Under the pieces are notes generated by a model. That model did no database searches and was not told the origin of the DNA. It saw only the letters and a program-made list of their open reading frames with translations. This document shows, in pieces, positions 9,206 to 17,375 of a DNA stretch of 64,000 nucleotides. The stretch is from Litorimonas haliclonae (GTDB lineage: Bacteria > Pseudomonadota > Alphaproteobacteria > Caulobacterales > Maricaulaceae): positions 62,001-126,000 of the forward strand of contig NZ_CBCSCO010000003.1 in NCBI RefSeq assembly GCF_965138505.1, read 5' to 3'. A program made the position numbers and the translations under genes. Positions within the stretch are counted from its first letter, which is position 1, and each line of letters begins with the position of its first letter.

Positions 9206-9230
9206 ATAGGCCGCTTTGGCCCGTGAGGAT

Positions 9231-9376
9231 CTTTGCGAAAGCTTATCCGCATTGCTGAATTTCTGTGAAGAAGAGAGTGCAAAGGAGGCGGACAGCTTGG
9301 CCGATGTGGGGCAACCTCGCCGCCCGCCCGCCTATCTTGCGATAGGACAATTCAGCTATCGCACAGCCGCCTCCAT
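9231..9376 (+). other. Structured non-coding region with alternative hairpins, between ccmE and crtY
   Basis: The 405 bases between ccmE and crtY hold no convincing gene. The first part contains several pairable segments: CTTTGC (9231-9236) with GCAAAG (9279-9284); GGAGGCGG (9284-9291) with CCGCCTCC (9367-9374); CCTATC/GATAGG as a tight hairpin with a TTGC loop (9331-9346); and TGCGATAG (9338-9345) with CTATCGCA (9356-9363). The last two are mutually exclusive, which resembles a regulatory RNA or a small RNA with a long closing stem. I could not match it to a named RNA family. The rest of the gap (9400-9610) is AT-rich and probably holds the crtY promoter. Confidence 0.4.
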
Positions 9377-9610
9377 GTGAGGAGTGATTCACTGCAATAA
9401 ATTTGCTTTATAGCTGACAAAACCTTTATTTCTTGGGGATTAAAATAGCCTAGCACACTTTAGGGTAGTAAATTTTTCTTTTTCCTTTCAATAGCTTAAT
9501 AAACATTAATATTGATTCTCGATAATTGACCTAATGGCGTGATTTTTGGTCTCGCTGACTTATTGAGAGTTCAATGGTTGTGGTCAGCTGATTCTGTTTT
9601 AAGACAGGTC

Positions 9611-10837
9611 ATGGACAAAAAACCAGACATGATCATAGTGGGGGCGGGGCTTTCGGGCCTGCTAACGGCCTGGCGTTGTCTGGACGTAAATCCGAATTTG
9701 ACGGTTCTTGTCATCGAAGCCTCTGAGAAAATCGCTGGAGACCACACCTGGTCTTTCAATTTGACCGACGTTGAGGAGAGCCTGCGGGACTGGATAAAGC
9801 CATTTATTGCCTATCAATGGCCGCGATACGACGTAAAATTCGCGAAGCGTGAACGAACGCTGGAAATACCTTACTGTACAGGGAATAGCGAAACACTCCG
9901 CGCCTGTGTTGAACCGTTTATTCAAAACGGACGCTTGCACGTTATGTTGAAGACGAAAGTTGCGTCTTTGGATGCCGAGAGCGTTACGCTGGAAAATGGG
10001 GAAACTATGGACGCGGCCTGCGTTCTCGACGCGCGGGGCTTTGCACCGAATGAGAATGTCTTTCTCGGCTATCAGAAATTTGTCGGCAAAACCATTCGGA
10101 CGAAAGAGCCGCACGGCCTCAGAAATCCGGTCATTATGGACGCGACCGTAGAGCAGCTCGGCGGCTATCGATTCGTCTATTGTCTACCGTTCACCGAGCA
10201 TGAGATTTTGGTGGAAGATACTTATTACACAGATGGGCCGGAATTGTCAGAGACGCAAGTGGCGACGCGGGTGGATGATTATATCAACAAAAAGGGTTGG
10301 GGTGATCATGAACTCTTAAGAAAAGAGAAGGGGGTTTTGCCCATCACTTTGGCGGTGGATTACGATCACTCTTTAGGTTTAGGGAGGGTAGCTCAACCAG
10401 ACGGTAAAATTGGAATTTCTGGCGGGTTTTATAATGCTGTCACGGGGTACAGTTTTCCGTCAACACTTTATCTTGCAGATGAAATTGCTAAGGATATTGA
10501 AAACATAGATGCCTATGCAGTTGATGATATTAGCTTTCTTCGAGAAACAACTATTGCAACTGCACATGCAAACCATGTTTACGCAGAGAAGTTTCTACGC
10601 CTCCTAAACCGCATGCTCTTTCGCGCTTGTGAACCCGATCAAAGGTACAAAGTTCTGCAGCGGTTTTATGGATTGCCGCAAGATCTGATAGAACGCTTCT
10701 ATGCGGGAAAACTCACCCAAAGTGACAAAGCCCGCATCCTCATCGGTAAACCGCCTGTGCCTGTGACAAAGGCGCTGTATAATTTCTCGGAAAAAGCCTT
10801 TATCAAACGCGAACGCGCGAAACGAGATAACGCATGA
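9611..10837 (+). CDS. crtY: Lycopene beta-cyclase, CrtY type
   Basis: Converts lycopene to beta-carotene by cyclising both ends, a redox-neutral reaction that needs reduced flavin. The FAD-binding dinucleotide fold is at the N-terminus (MIIVGAGLSGLLTAWR). An internal DHTWSF motif, LDARG, and PHGLRNPVIMDATVEQLGGYRFVYCLPF (of which the MDATV..GYRFVY.LP part is diagnostic of CrtY) are all present. The frame is open from a GTG at 9539, but the ATG at 9611, preceded by AGACAGG, gives 408 residues, close to the family size. The stop overlaps the ATG of crtI (10834-10837), so the two are coupled. Confidence 0.92.
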   Translation: MDKKPDMIIVGAGLSGLLTAWRCLDVNPNLTVLVIEASEKIAGDHTWSFNLTDVEESLRDWIKPFIAYQWPRYDVKFAKRERTLEIPYCTGNSETLRACVEPFIQNGRLHVMLKTKVASLDAESVTLENGETMDAACVLDARGFAPNENVFLGYQKFVGKTIRTKEPHGLRNPVIMDATVEQLGGYRFVYCLPFTEHEILVEDTYYTDGPELSETQVATRVDDYINKKGWGDHELLRKEKGVLPITLAVDYDHSLGLGRVAQPDGKIGISGGFYNAVTGYSFPSTLYLADEIAKDIENIDAYAVDDISFLRETTIATAHANHVYAEKFLRLLNRMLFRACEPDQRYKVLQRFYGLPQDLIERFYAGKLTQSDKARILIGKPPVPVTKALYNFSEKAFIKRERAKRDNA

Positions 10838-12390
10838 ATGTACAGACCAATCCGGCTGATTTTGACGCCGTTACTAAAACGCAAGACGGCAAAATGCCAA
10901 CGGCGATCGTCATCGGAGCCGGGTTCGGGGGCATAGCGCTCGCCATTCGTCTGCAAGCTATGGGGTTTCAAGTTACACTCGTCGATAACCGGGACAAGCC
11001 GGGCGGGCGGGCCTATGTATATGAGGAAGAAGGCTATAAATTCGACGGCGGCCCGACGGTTATTACCGATCCCGATTGCCTGAAAGAGCTGTTCGATCTG
11101 TCCGGTAAAAATATGGACGATTACGTCACGCTTTTGCCAGTAGACCCGTTTTACCGTCTGCAATGGGAAGACGGCGAAGTTTTCGATTACAACAACGATA
11201 CAGACTTTCTGGAAAAGCAGATTGCCGAACGGAACCCCGACGATGTGGCAGGATACCACAAATTTCTCGCCTATTCGAAAGAGCTTTACCGCGAAGGGTA
11301 TGAGAAGCTTGGCACCACCGCGTTCCTGAAGTTTTCTCAAATGATCGCCGCCGCCCCGCAACTGGTAAGGCTTCGCGCGGATAAATCTGTCTATGATATG
11401 GTCGCTAAATTTGTCAAAGACGAAAAAGTGCGCCAGCTCTTATCTTTTCAGTCGCTCCTCGTCGGCGGTAATCCGTTCAAAACTTCCTCTATCTACGCGC
11501 TGATTCACGCGCTGGAACGTAAAGGCGGCGTCTGGTTTGCCAAGGGCGGGACGGGTGCGCTGGTGCAGGGAATGGTCAAACTCTTTCAGGATTTGGGCGG
11601 GGATCTCCGACTTTCAACCGAGATTACAGATATTCAGTCCACAGGTGACCGCGTGACAGGCGTAACAGCCTCCGATGGATGGACGTTGAGCGCCGACCTC
11701 GTCGCGTCAAATGCGGATGTGGTGCATACTTACAGCCAACTCCTCCGCAATACGCCGCGCGGGAAAAGCTACGGTAAGGCGCTCAAGAAAAAATCCCATT
11801 CCATGTCGCTCTTCGTGATCTATTTTGGTCTCAAGACAACGCATCCGGACATGAAACATCACATCATTCTCCTGGGACAGCGCTATAAGGAATTGATCGC
11901 CGAGATCTTCGGGAAGGGCGGAAATCTACCCGATGACTTTTCGCTCTATCTCCACGCGCCCTGCGTTACCGACCCGGATATGGCGCCGGAAGGATGCTCT
12001 TCTTACTACGTTCTCTCGCCTGTGCCACATCTTGGCCATGCTGATATTGATTGGGACGAAATTGGTCCGAAATATACGCAGACGATTTTGGACTATCTGG
12101 AAGAACACGCCATCCCGAATTTGAAAGAGGATTTGACCGTTTTGAAAACGCTCACACCCTTTGGGTTTCGCGATGAAATGAATAGCCATTTAGGAAGCGC
12201 GTTCTCGGTGGAGCCTGTGCTGACACAATCAGCCTGGTTTCGTCCGCATAACCGTGATGACCATATCAAGAATATGTATATCGTTGGGGCCGGAACTCAT
12301 CCGGGAGCCGGCGTTCCCGGTGTCGTCGGTTCTGCCAAGGCCACGGCAGGCGTGATAGCCAAAGATTTTTCTCAAATGCTAAAAGGCTAA
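10834..12390 (+). CDS. crtI: Phytoene desaturase (CrtI)
   Basis: FAD-dependent desaturase that introduces four double bonds into phytoene to give lycopene. There is an N-terminal extension of about 20 residues, then the dinucleotide-binding motif AIVIGAGFGGIALAIRLQAMG and the downstream DNRDKPGGRAYVYEEEGYKFDGGPTVI signature. The C-terminal bacterial-type phytoene dehydrogenase signature is visible as NMYIVGAGTHPGAGVPGVVGSAKATAG. The 518 residues are slightly longer than the usual 490-510. It overlaps crtY by four bases and is followed three bases later by the DUF1993 gene. Confidence 0.95.
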   Translation: MNVQTNPADFDAVTKTQDGKMPTAIVIGAGFGGIALAIRLQAMGFQVTLVDNRDKPGGRAYVYEEEGYKFDGGPTVITDPDCLKELFDLSGKNMDDYVTLLPVDPFYRLQWEDGEVFDYNNDTDFLEKQIAERNPDDVAGYHKFLAYSKELYREGYEKLGTTAFLKFSQMIAAAPQLVRLRADKSVYDMVAKFVKDEKVRQLLSFQSLLVGGNPFKTSSIYALIHALERKGGVWFAKGGTGALVQGMVKLFQDLGGDLRLSTEITDIQSTGDRVTGVTASDGWTLSADLVASNADVVHTYSQLLRNTPRGKSYGKALKKKSHSMSLFVIYFGLKTTHPDMKHHIILLGQRYKELIAEIFGKGGNLPDDFSLYLHAPCVTDPDMAPEGCSSYYVLSPVPHLGHADIDWDEIGPKYTQTILDYLEEHAIPNLKEDLTVLKTLTPFGFRDEMNSHLGSAFSVEPVLTQSAWFRPHNRDDHIKNMYIVGAGTHPGAGVPGVVGSAKATAGVIAKDFSQMLKG

Positions 12391-12393
12391 CCT

Positions 12394-12900
12394 ATGTCTC
12401 AACTCTCCATGTACAACGCGGTTGATGCACTCCCGCGTCTTCTTTCCAATCTTGAGCATATTCTGAAAAAAGGTGAGGCGAATGCAAAGGACCGCGAAAT
12501 TGATCCGCAGGTTTTTCTGAACGCACGTCTCGCCCCGGACATGTACCCTCTGAAAAAACAGGTTCAGATCGCCGCCGAGCTGGTGAAAAACGCACCTTAT
12601 CGTATCGCAGCGACAGAGGCCCCGAATTACGACACGACGCCGGAAACTTTTGAAGAAGCCTATGAGCTTATCACGCGCGCGAAAAAAGACTGCAAGGCCG
12701 TGAGTGAAGCCGACCTCAACGGAAAAGAAGGAAGAGAGTTTTCTCTTAAAATGGGCCCACGTGACGTCGATTTTACCGGGATTACCTATCTCTCAGGTTT
12801 CTCCCTCCCAAACGTACATTTTCATGTAACGACCGCTTATAATATTTTGCGCCATAACGGCGTGCCGCTTGGCAAAATCGACTATTTTGGCGGATCCTAA
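12394..12900 (+). CDS. DUF1993 family protein within the carotenoid operon
   Basis: A 168-residue soluble protein of the DUF1993 family (recognised by MYNAVDALPRLLSNLEHILKKGE near the start, LAPDMYPLKKQVQIA at about 46-60, and the C-terminal FSLPNVHFHVTTAYNILRHNGV). The family is predicted to have a DinB-like four-helix fold; no activity is established. Histidines in NVHFHVTTAYNILRHNG could be metal ligands, but this is inference. It starts three bases after crtI and ends six bases before crtB, so it is certainly part of the carotenoid transcript. It could be a structural or protective partner of membrane-bound carotenoid enzymes, or a passenger. Confidence 0.85.
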   Translation: MSQLSMYNAVDALPRLLSNLEHILKKGEANAKDREIDPQVFLNARLAPDMYPLKKQVQIAAELVKNAPYRIAATEAPNYDTTPETFEEAYELITRAKKDCKAVSEADLNGKEGREFSLKMGPRDVDFTGITYLSGFSLPNVHFHVTTAYNILRHNGVPLGKIDYFGGS

Positions 12901-12906
12901 CGCCTA

Positions 12907-13830
12907 ATGGATTCGATCACACAACACGGCCACGCCTCTATAAAAAAAGGCTCTAAGTCTTTTGCTTTGGCGAGCCGAGTCCTGCCGCCTGCCTTGCGGG
13001 ATGATGCGGCTATGCTTTATGCGTGGTGCCGCTATTGCGATGACGTAATTGACGGCCAAGAAATGGGCCACGGACAGATTGAAAACTATAAGGTCGGACA
13101 AAAACAGCGCCTAAGCCAACTTCGAGAGGATACGTCGAATGTCCTCTCTGGGAAGCCGACAGAGAATCCTGTTTTTGCCGGACTCGCCCGCGTGGTGAAA
13201 ACTCATAACATTGACCACCGCCACCCATTTGATCTGCTCAAAGGGTTCGAAATGGACGCCGAAGACCGCGTTTATAAAACCGTGGATGACACACTCGATT
13301 ACTCCTACCACGTTGCGGGTGTTGTCGGCGTGATGATGGCTAATATTATGGGGGTTCGAGACGCCGCCACATTAGACAGAGCGAGCGATTTGGGACTGGC
13401 GTTTCAACTAACTAATATCGCCAGGGACGTTATTGACGATGCCAAAGCGGATCGGGTTTTCGTGCCGCAGGATCTACTCCTGAAACACGGCGCGCCAATA
13501 GAAGCCTTGGAGCTGGCAAAGCAGAAAAACTGGGCCGCCGCTCACGCCGCCGCCTGCGAGCAGCTCGACATTGCGGAAAAGTATTATCAAAGTGCGAAAG
13601 TGGGTATTAAAGAGCTCGACTTCCGATGCGCCTGGGCGATATCTGCCGCGCTTAAAGTTTATCGCGAGATCGGTGAAAATCTACGAAAAGGTGGACCTGA
13701 CGCGTGGGAAGGCCGGGTCGGTGCGAGCAAGGGGCGGAAGGTGGCGTTGGCACTGGAGGCAGTCGGACCAGCGATGACGCGGGAGAGCGTAAAAACTATC
13801 CCGCGCGATGGGTTCTATGAGCGTCCATAA
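12907..13830 (+). CDS. crtB: Phytoene synthase (CrtB)
   Basis: Condenses two geranylgeranyl diphosphates head to head to give phytoene, the first committed carotenoid step. Both aspartate-rich motifs that bind the Mg-diphosphate are present: YCDDVID (about residues 38-44) and NIARDVIDDAKADRVFVP (about 175-192). The squalene/phytoene synthase signature YSYHVAGVVGVMM is also clear. The 307 residues match the family. It is the last gene of the operon. The geranylgeranyl diphosphate synthase and any hydroxylase or ketolase are not in this window. Confidence 0.95.
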   Translation: MDSITQHGHASIKKGSKSFALASRVLPPALRDDAAMLYAWCRYCDDVIDGQEMGHGQIENYKVGQKQRLSQLREDTSNVLSGKPTENPVFAGLARVVKTHNIDHRHPFDLLKGFEMDAEDRVYKTVDDTLDYSYHVAGVVGVMMANIMGVRDAATLDRASDLGLAFQLTNIARDVIDDAKADRVFVPQDLLLKHGAPIEALELAKQKNWAAAHAAACEQLDIAEKYYQSAKVGIKELDFRCAWAISAALKVYREIGENLRKGGPDAWEGRVGASKGRKVALALEAVGPAMTRESVKTIPRDGFYERP

Positions 13831-13846
13831 TTTCTTTGTTTATGCG

Positions 13847-13873
13847 GAGAAGGAAGTATATCTATTCCTTCTC
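13847..13873 (+). terminator. Hairpin between convergent crtB and accC
   Basis: GAGAAGGAA (13847-13855) is perfectly complementary to TTCCTTCTC (13865-13873), giving a nine-pair stem with a nine-base loop. It lies just after crtB and includes the accC stop codon, so it may stop transcription from either side. The T-run after it on the forward strand is short (TTTC), so termination strength is uncertain. Confidence 0.45.
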
Positions 13874-15205
13874 TTTCAGCCACTTCTCAAGCCAGTGAAT
13901 ATTATAATCCCCTTTCTGAAAGTCGGGGTCATCCAGCAAGGCTTCGTGCAATGGCTTGGTCGTTTCCACACCCGTTATCACCATCTCTCCTAACGCACGA
14001 CGCAAACGCAGAATTGCGCCTTCGCGGGTATTGCCCCAGACGATGAGTTTGCCGATCAGGCTGTCATAATAAGGCGGGATGGAATATCCGGCGTAGAGGC
14101 CAGAATCGAGACGTGTATTCATGCCGCCCGGGGCGTGAAATTCGACGACTTTTCCGGGTGAAGGGGCGAATGTGTTCGGGTTTTCCGCATTGATACGGCA
14201 TTCAATGGCATGGCCTTGGAATTTAATATCTTTCTGCGCGTAATTCAGCGGCAAGCCCGACGCGATACGAATTTGTTCTCGTACCAAGTCGATCCCAGTG
14301 ATTTCCTCGGTCACAGGGTGCTCGACCTGAAGGCGTGTGTTCATTTCGATGAAGAAAAACTCGCCTTTTTCGTAAAGGAACTCAATTGTGCCTGCGCCGC
14401 GATAGCCGATTTTCTTGATAGCCTTGGCCACTACTGCGCCGATATCTTCGCGCTCTTTGGCGGTCAGATTTGGGGAGGGCGCTTCTTCCAAGACTTTCTG
14501 ATTGCGGCGTTGGAGTGAACAGTCCCGTTCGCCCAGATGCACCACATTGCCATGGGTGTCGGCCAAAACTTGAATTTCAATGTGGCGCGGCCCGGTGAGG
14601 TAGCGTTCCAGATAAACCTCGCCATTACCGAAAGCAGCGATGGCTTCTTGCTGCGCGGCAGAGAGCGCTTCTTTTAACTTCTCGGGCGTTTCGGCCAGGC
14701 GCATACCGCGCCCGCCGCCGCCTGCTGCGGCTTTAACCAAGAGGGGGAAGCCGACGTCTTTGGCTACTTTTTTGGCATCTTCGTAAGTTTCGACGCTGCC
14801 TTCCGATCCGGGAACGCAGGGGATGCCAGCGTCCATAACCGTCTTCTTCGCCGTGATTTTATCGCCCATAATGCGGATATGTTCCGCTGTCGGGCCGATA
14901 AAGGCCATGCCGTGGGCTTCGACGATGTCTGCGAATTTCGCGTTTTCAGACAAAAAGCCATAGCCCGGGTGGACGGCGTCAGCGCCCGTGATTTCGCAGG
15001 CGGCGATAATCGCAGGGATATTGAGATAACTTTCGGCGGCGCTGTTCGGGCCGATACAAACGCTCTCATCGGCGAGGCGGACATGCATGGCGTTGCGGTC
15101 AGCTTCTGAATGGATGGCCACCGTGTTGATACCCATTTCCTTACAGGCGCGATGGATACGCAAAGCGATTTCGCCCCGATTGGCGATCAGGACTTTTTTG
15201 AACAT
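13862..15205 (-). CDS. accC: Acetyl-CoA carboxylase biotin carboxylase subunit
   Basis: ATP-dependent carboxylation of the biotin on AccB, the first half-reaction of malonyl-CoA formation for fatty acid synthesis. It starts with the family signature MFKKVLIANRGEIALRIHRA. It has the ATP-grasp glycine-rich loop (AAAGGGGRGMR), HLGERDCSLQRRNQK, and the catalytic EMNTRLQVEHPVTE. From the ATG at 15205 it is 447 residues, the usual length. The frame continues upstream to an ATG at 15244, which would add 13 poorly conserved residues without a clear ribosome site. It lies 44 bases after accB in the same direction. Confidence 0.95.
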   Translation of the reverse strand: MFKKVLIANRGEIALRIHRACKEMGINTVAIHSEADRNAMHVRLADESVCIGPNSAAESYLNIPAIIAACEITGADAVHPGYGFLSENAKFADIVEAHGMAFIGPTAEHIRIMGDKITAKKTVMDAGIPCVPGSEGSVETYEDAKKVAKDVGFPLLVKAAAGGGGRGMRLAETPEKLKEALSAAQQEAIAAFGNGEVYLERYLTGPRHIEIQVLADTHGNVVHLGERDCSLQRRNQKVLEEAPSPNLTAKEREDIGAVVAKAIKKIGYRGAGTIEFLYEKGEFFFIEMNTRLQVEHPVTEEITGIDLVREQIRIASGLPLNYAQKDIKFQGHAIECRINAENPNTFAPSPGKVVEFHAPGGMNTRLDSGLYAGYSIPPYYDSLIGKLIVWGNTREGAILRLRRALGEMVITGVETTKPLHEALLDDPDFQKGDYNIHWLEKWLKEKE

Positions 15206-15249
15206 TTCCGGCTTTCCCGGCCCTTTTTCTGTCGCAGGAGACATATCAG

Positions 15250-15750
15250 TTAAACGATCACAAAGAGAGATTCGCCAAATTCGACCGGCTGCGCATCCTC
15301 GACATAAACGGCTTCGACTTTACCGGACTTTGGCGCAGTAATCGGGTTAAAGGTCTTCATGGCTTCGACGAGCAAGATTGTGTCGCCTTCTTCAACGCTA
15401 TCCCCGACTTTCACAAAAGGGTCAGCGTCCGGGGAGGGCCGTGTATAGGCCGTTCCGACCATAGGTGAGGTTGTCGAATCCTTGTGCGGTCCAGACCCGG
15501 CCTCTTCTGAGCCCGCAGCAGGTGCAGCTGACGACACAGACGGCGCCGACTGAGCGGGAGCCTGAGCATGAGCTTGCGGTGCGGTGTAAGCTTGCACCAT
15601 TTGTCCGCCGCCTTTGGAGACGCGGATTTTCAAATCGCCCTTTTTCATTTCAATTTCGTTAAGGTCGGTGTCGTTTAGAATATCCGCCAATTCACGAATC
15701 AAATCGACATCACTGCCTTTTTTGGCGTTATCTTTTTTTTCTACTGCCAT
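15250..15750 (-). CDS. accB: Acetyl-CoA carboxylase biotin carboxyl carrier protein
   Basis: Carries the biotin that shuttles CO2 between biotin carboxylase and carboxyltransferase. The N-terminal helical region (residues 1-45) is followed by an Ala/Pro/Gln-rich flexible linker (about 55-80) and the C-terminal biotinyl domain. The biotinylated lysine is in VEAMKTFNPI, a variant of the common EAMKM motif often seen in alphaproteobacteria. The 166 residues are normal. It is followed by accC, and aroQ lies upstream in the same direction, a conserved arrangement. Confidence 0.95.
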   Translation of the reverse strand: MAVEKKDNAKKGSDVDLIRELADILNDTDLNEIEMKKGDLKIRVSKGGGQMVQAYTAPQAHAQAPAQSAPSVSSAAPAAGSEEAGSGPHKDSTTSPMVGTAYTRPSPDADPFVKVGDSVEEGDTILLVEAMKTFNPITAPKSGKVEAVYVEDAQPVEFGESLFVIV

Positions 15751-15811
15751 TACGTCTCTCTCTTTTCGTTCAGGCTATTAGTCGGTTTGGCTTTTCGGCT
15801 CTGCGAGTCGC

Positions 15812-16249
15812 CTAATTTTTCATCTTTAACAAATTTATGACGGCTTGCAGCCCTAATTGATAAGAATTTGCACCAAATCCACTTATGGTTCCCGTTGCGG
15901 CCTCTGATACATAAGACCGACGCCGAAAGCTTTCACGCTTCGCGGGTTGCGACAAGTGGATTTCAACTATCGGAATATCGAGCAGCTTTAGCGCGTCATA
16001 TATCGCGATAGAGGTGTGGGTGTAAGCCGCTGGGTTGATAAGAAGTGCAGCGGCCTTGTCCGCGGCTTCTTGAATATGCTCAACGATTTCACCCTCAATA
16101 TTGCTCTGTTTAAAGACGAGGTCGTGCTTAGTGGCCGAACGGCAGTCGGCTTCGATGTCCGCAAGAGTCTTTGACCCGTAAATCTCAGGCTCTCTTGTGC
16201 CGAGCCTATTGAGGTTTGGTCCATTGAGGATATAAATGGCTTTGGTCAT
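15812..16249 (-). CDS. aroQ: Type II 3-dehydroquinate dehydratase
   Basis: Third step of the shikimate pathway, anti-type elimination of water from 3-dehydroquinate. The signature ILNGPNLNRLGTREPEIYG is at the N-terminus, with the catalytic tyrosine in EIYG and the arginine in LGTREP. LLINPAAYTHTSIAIYDAL and VEIHLSQPAKRESFRRRSY, with the catalytic histidine and substrate-binding arginine, follow. The 145 residues are typical of this small dodecameric enzyme. It is divergent from thiS and lies upstream of accB and accC. Confidence 0.95.
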   Translation of the reverse strand: MTKAIYILNGPNLNRLGTREPEIYGSKTLADIEADCRSATKHDLVFKQSNIEGEIVEHIQEAADKAAALLINPAAYTHTSIAIYDALKLLDIPIVEIHLSQPAKRESFRRRSYVSEAATGTISGFGANSYQLGLQAVINLLKMKN

Positions 16250-16311
16250 TGAGAGAGCCTTTATGCCATGGTAACGCGCCCTGCAATGCTAAAGCCTGTA
16301 AGGAGGCCTTT

Positions 16312-16512
16312 GTGAAGCTGACTTTGAACGGCGAAATCCATAATTTGCCCGATGATTTGACCATAACGGGTCTGATCGCGCATTTGGGCTTGCCGAATAA
16401 AAAAATTGCAGTTGAACGCAACTTGGAAGTTGTTCCTAAATCAACATTTGGCGAAGTGAAGCTCGCTGAAGGCGACAAGCTCGAAATCATTCATTTTATC
16501 GGAGGCGGATAG
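16312..16512 (+). CDS. thiS: Sulfur carrier protein ThiS
   Basis: Ubiquitin-fold carrier whose C-terminal thiocarboxylate donates sulfur to the thiazole of thiamine. The 66-residue product from the GTG at 16312 has KLTLNGE at the start and the required Gly-Gly end (IHFIGGG). The strong ribosome site AAGGAGG lies just before this GTG. An open frame reaching back to 16249 overlaps aroQ and has no family match, so the GTG is chosen. Its stop overlaps the start of thiG. No TPP riboswitch fits in the short upstream gap. Confidence 0.92.
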   Translation: MKLTLNGEIHNLPDDLTITGLIAHLGLPNKKIAVERNLEVVPKSTFGEVKLAEGDKLEIIHFIGGG

Positions 16513-17306
16513 TGCCAGACTCTAAAGCGCGTGACACATCTGACAAACTCATCGTCGCAGGACGGGAATTTAACTCGCGCCTAATAATAGGTACCGGGAA
16601 GTATAAGGATTACGCCCAGAATGCCGAGGCGCTCGAAGCCTCTGGCGCAGATATTGTGACCGTCGCCGTCCGGCGGGTGAACCTTTCTGATCCAAAAGCG
16701 CCAATGCTGGCGGATTTTATCAGCCCGGAGAAAACAACTTATCTGCCTAATACGGCCGGGTGCTTCACAGGCGAAGACGCGGTTCGTACATTACGGCTTG
16801 CACGGGAAGCCGGTGGTTGGGACCTCGTGAAGCTCGAAGTTTTATCTGATCCGAAACATCTTTACCCTGATATGGAAGAAACCTTACGTGCCGCAGAGCT
16901 GCTATTGAAGGACGACTTTGAAGTCATGGTTTACTGCTCTGATGATCCTGTTTTCGCTAAAAAGCTCGAAGACATGGGCTGCGCAGCCATTATGCCTTTG
17001 GGCGCTCCGATTGGCTCTGGCCTGGGGATTCAGAATCCAGTCAATATTCGGTTGATAGTTGAGCAAACCAAGGTGCCTGTGATCGTCGATGCCGGCGTCG
17101 GAACAGCGTCTGACGCAACGGCGGCGATGGAACTTGGCTGTGACGGTGTTTTGATGAATACGGCCATTGCCGAATCAAAAGATCCTATTCGTATGGCGCG
17201 TGCGATGAAACATGCCGTCATCGCCGGACGCGAGGCTTATCTTGCGGGGCGTATGCCCAAGAAAATGTATGCCGATCCAAGTTCGCCCCTCGCAGGTTTA
17301 ATTTAG
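16512..17306 (+). CDS. thiG: Thiazole synthase ThiG
   Basis: Forms the thiazole phosphate of thiamine from deoxyxylulose 5-phosphate, a glycine-derived imine and ThiS thiocarboxylate. It is a TIM-barrel enzyme; the Schiff-base lysine is in GWDLVKLEVLSDP (about residue 112). GAPIGSGLGIQNP and VDAGVGTASDAT phosphate-binding loops are present. The 264 residues match the family. It starts with GTG at 16512, sharing one base with the thiS stop (TAGTG). The other thi genes are not next to it. Confidence 0.95.
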   Translation: MPDSKARDTSDKLIVAGREFNSRLIIGTGKYKDYAQNAEALEASGADIVTVAVRRVNLSDPKAPMLADFISPEKTTYLPNTAGCFTGEDAVRTLRLAREAGGWDLVKLEVLSDPKHLYPDMEETLRAAELLLKDDFEVMVYCSDDPVFAKKLEDMGCAAIMPLGAPIGSGLGIQNPVNIRLIVEQTKVPVIVDAGVGTASDATAAMELGCDGVLMNTAIAESKDPIRMARAMKHAVIAGREAYLAGRMPKKMYADPSSPLAGLI

Positions 17307-17375
17307 GGTTTAGATTACCGGAAGCTGTCCTATTGGCAATTTTACAACGGGGCAGGGCGAGATTACGCTCTTGCC

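Noticed and set aside
9206..9610. Naming the leader as 6S RNA or a known riboswitch
   Set aside because: The closing stem is suggestive, but I could not match conserved sequence motifs or gene context (zapA next to the formyl-THF ligase) of 6S RNA, nor any riboswitch box.
10699..11361. Reverse-strand frame of 220 codons opposite crtI
   Set aside because: The opposite strand encodes a complete crtY-crtI junction with well conserved motifs; the reverse frame has no recognisable motif.
16250..16311. TPP riboswitch upstream of thiS
   Set aside because: The gap is about 62 bases, too short, and the characteristic CTGAGA and ACCTGAT segments are absent.
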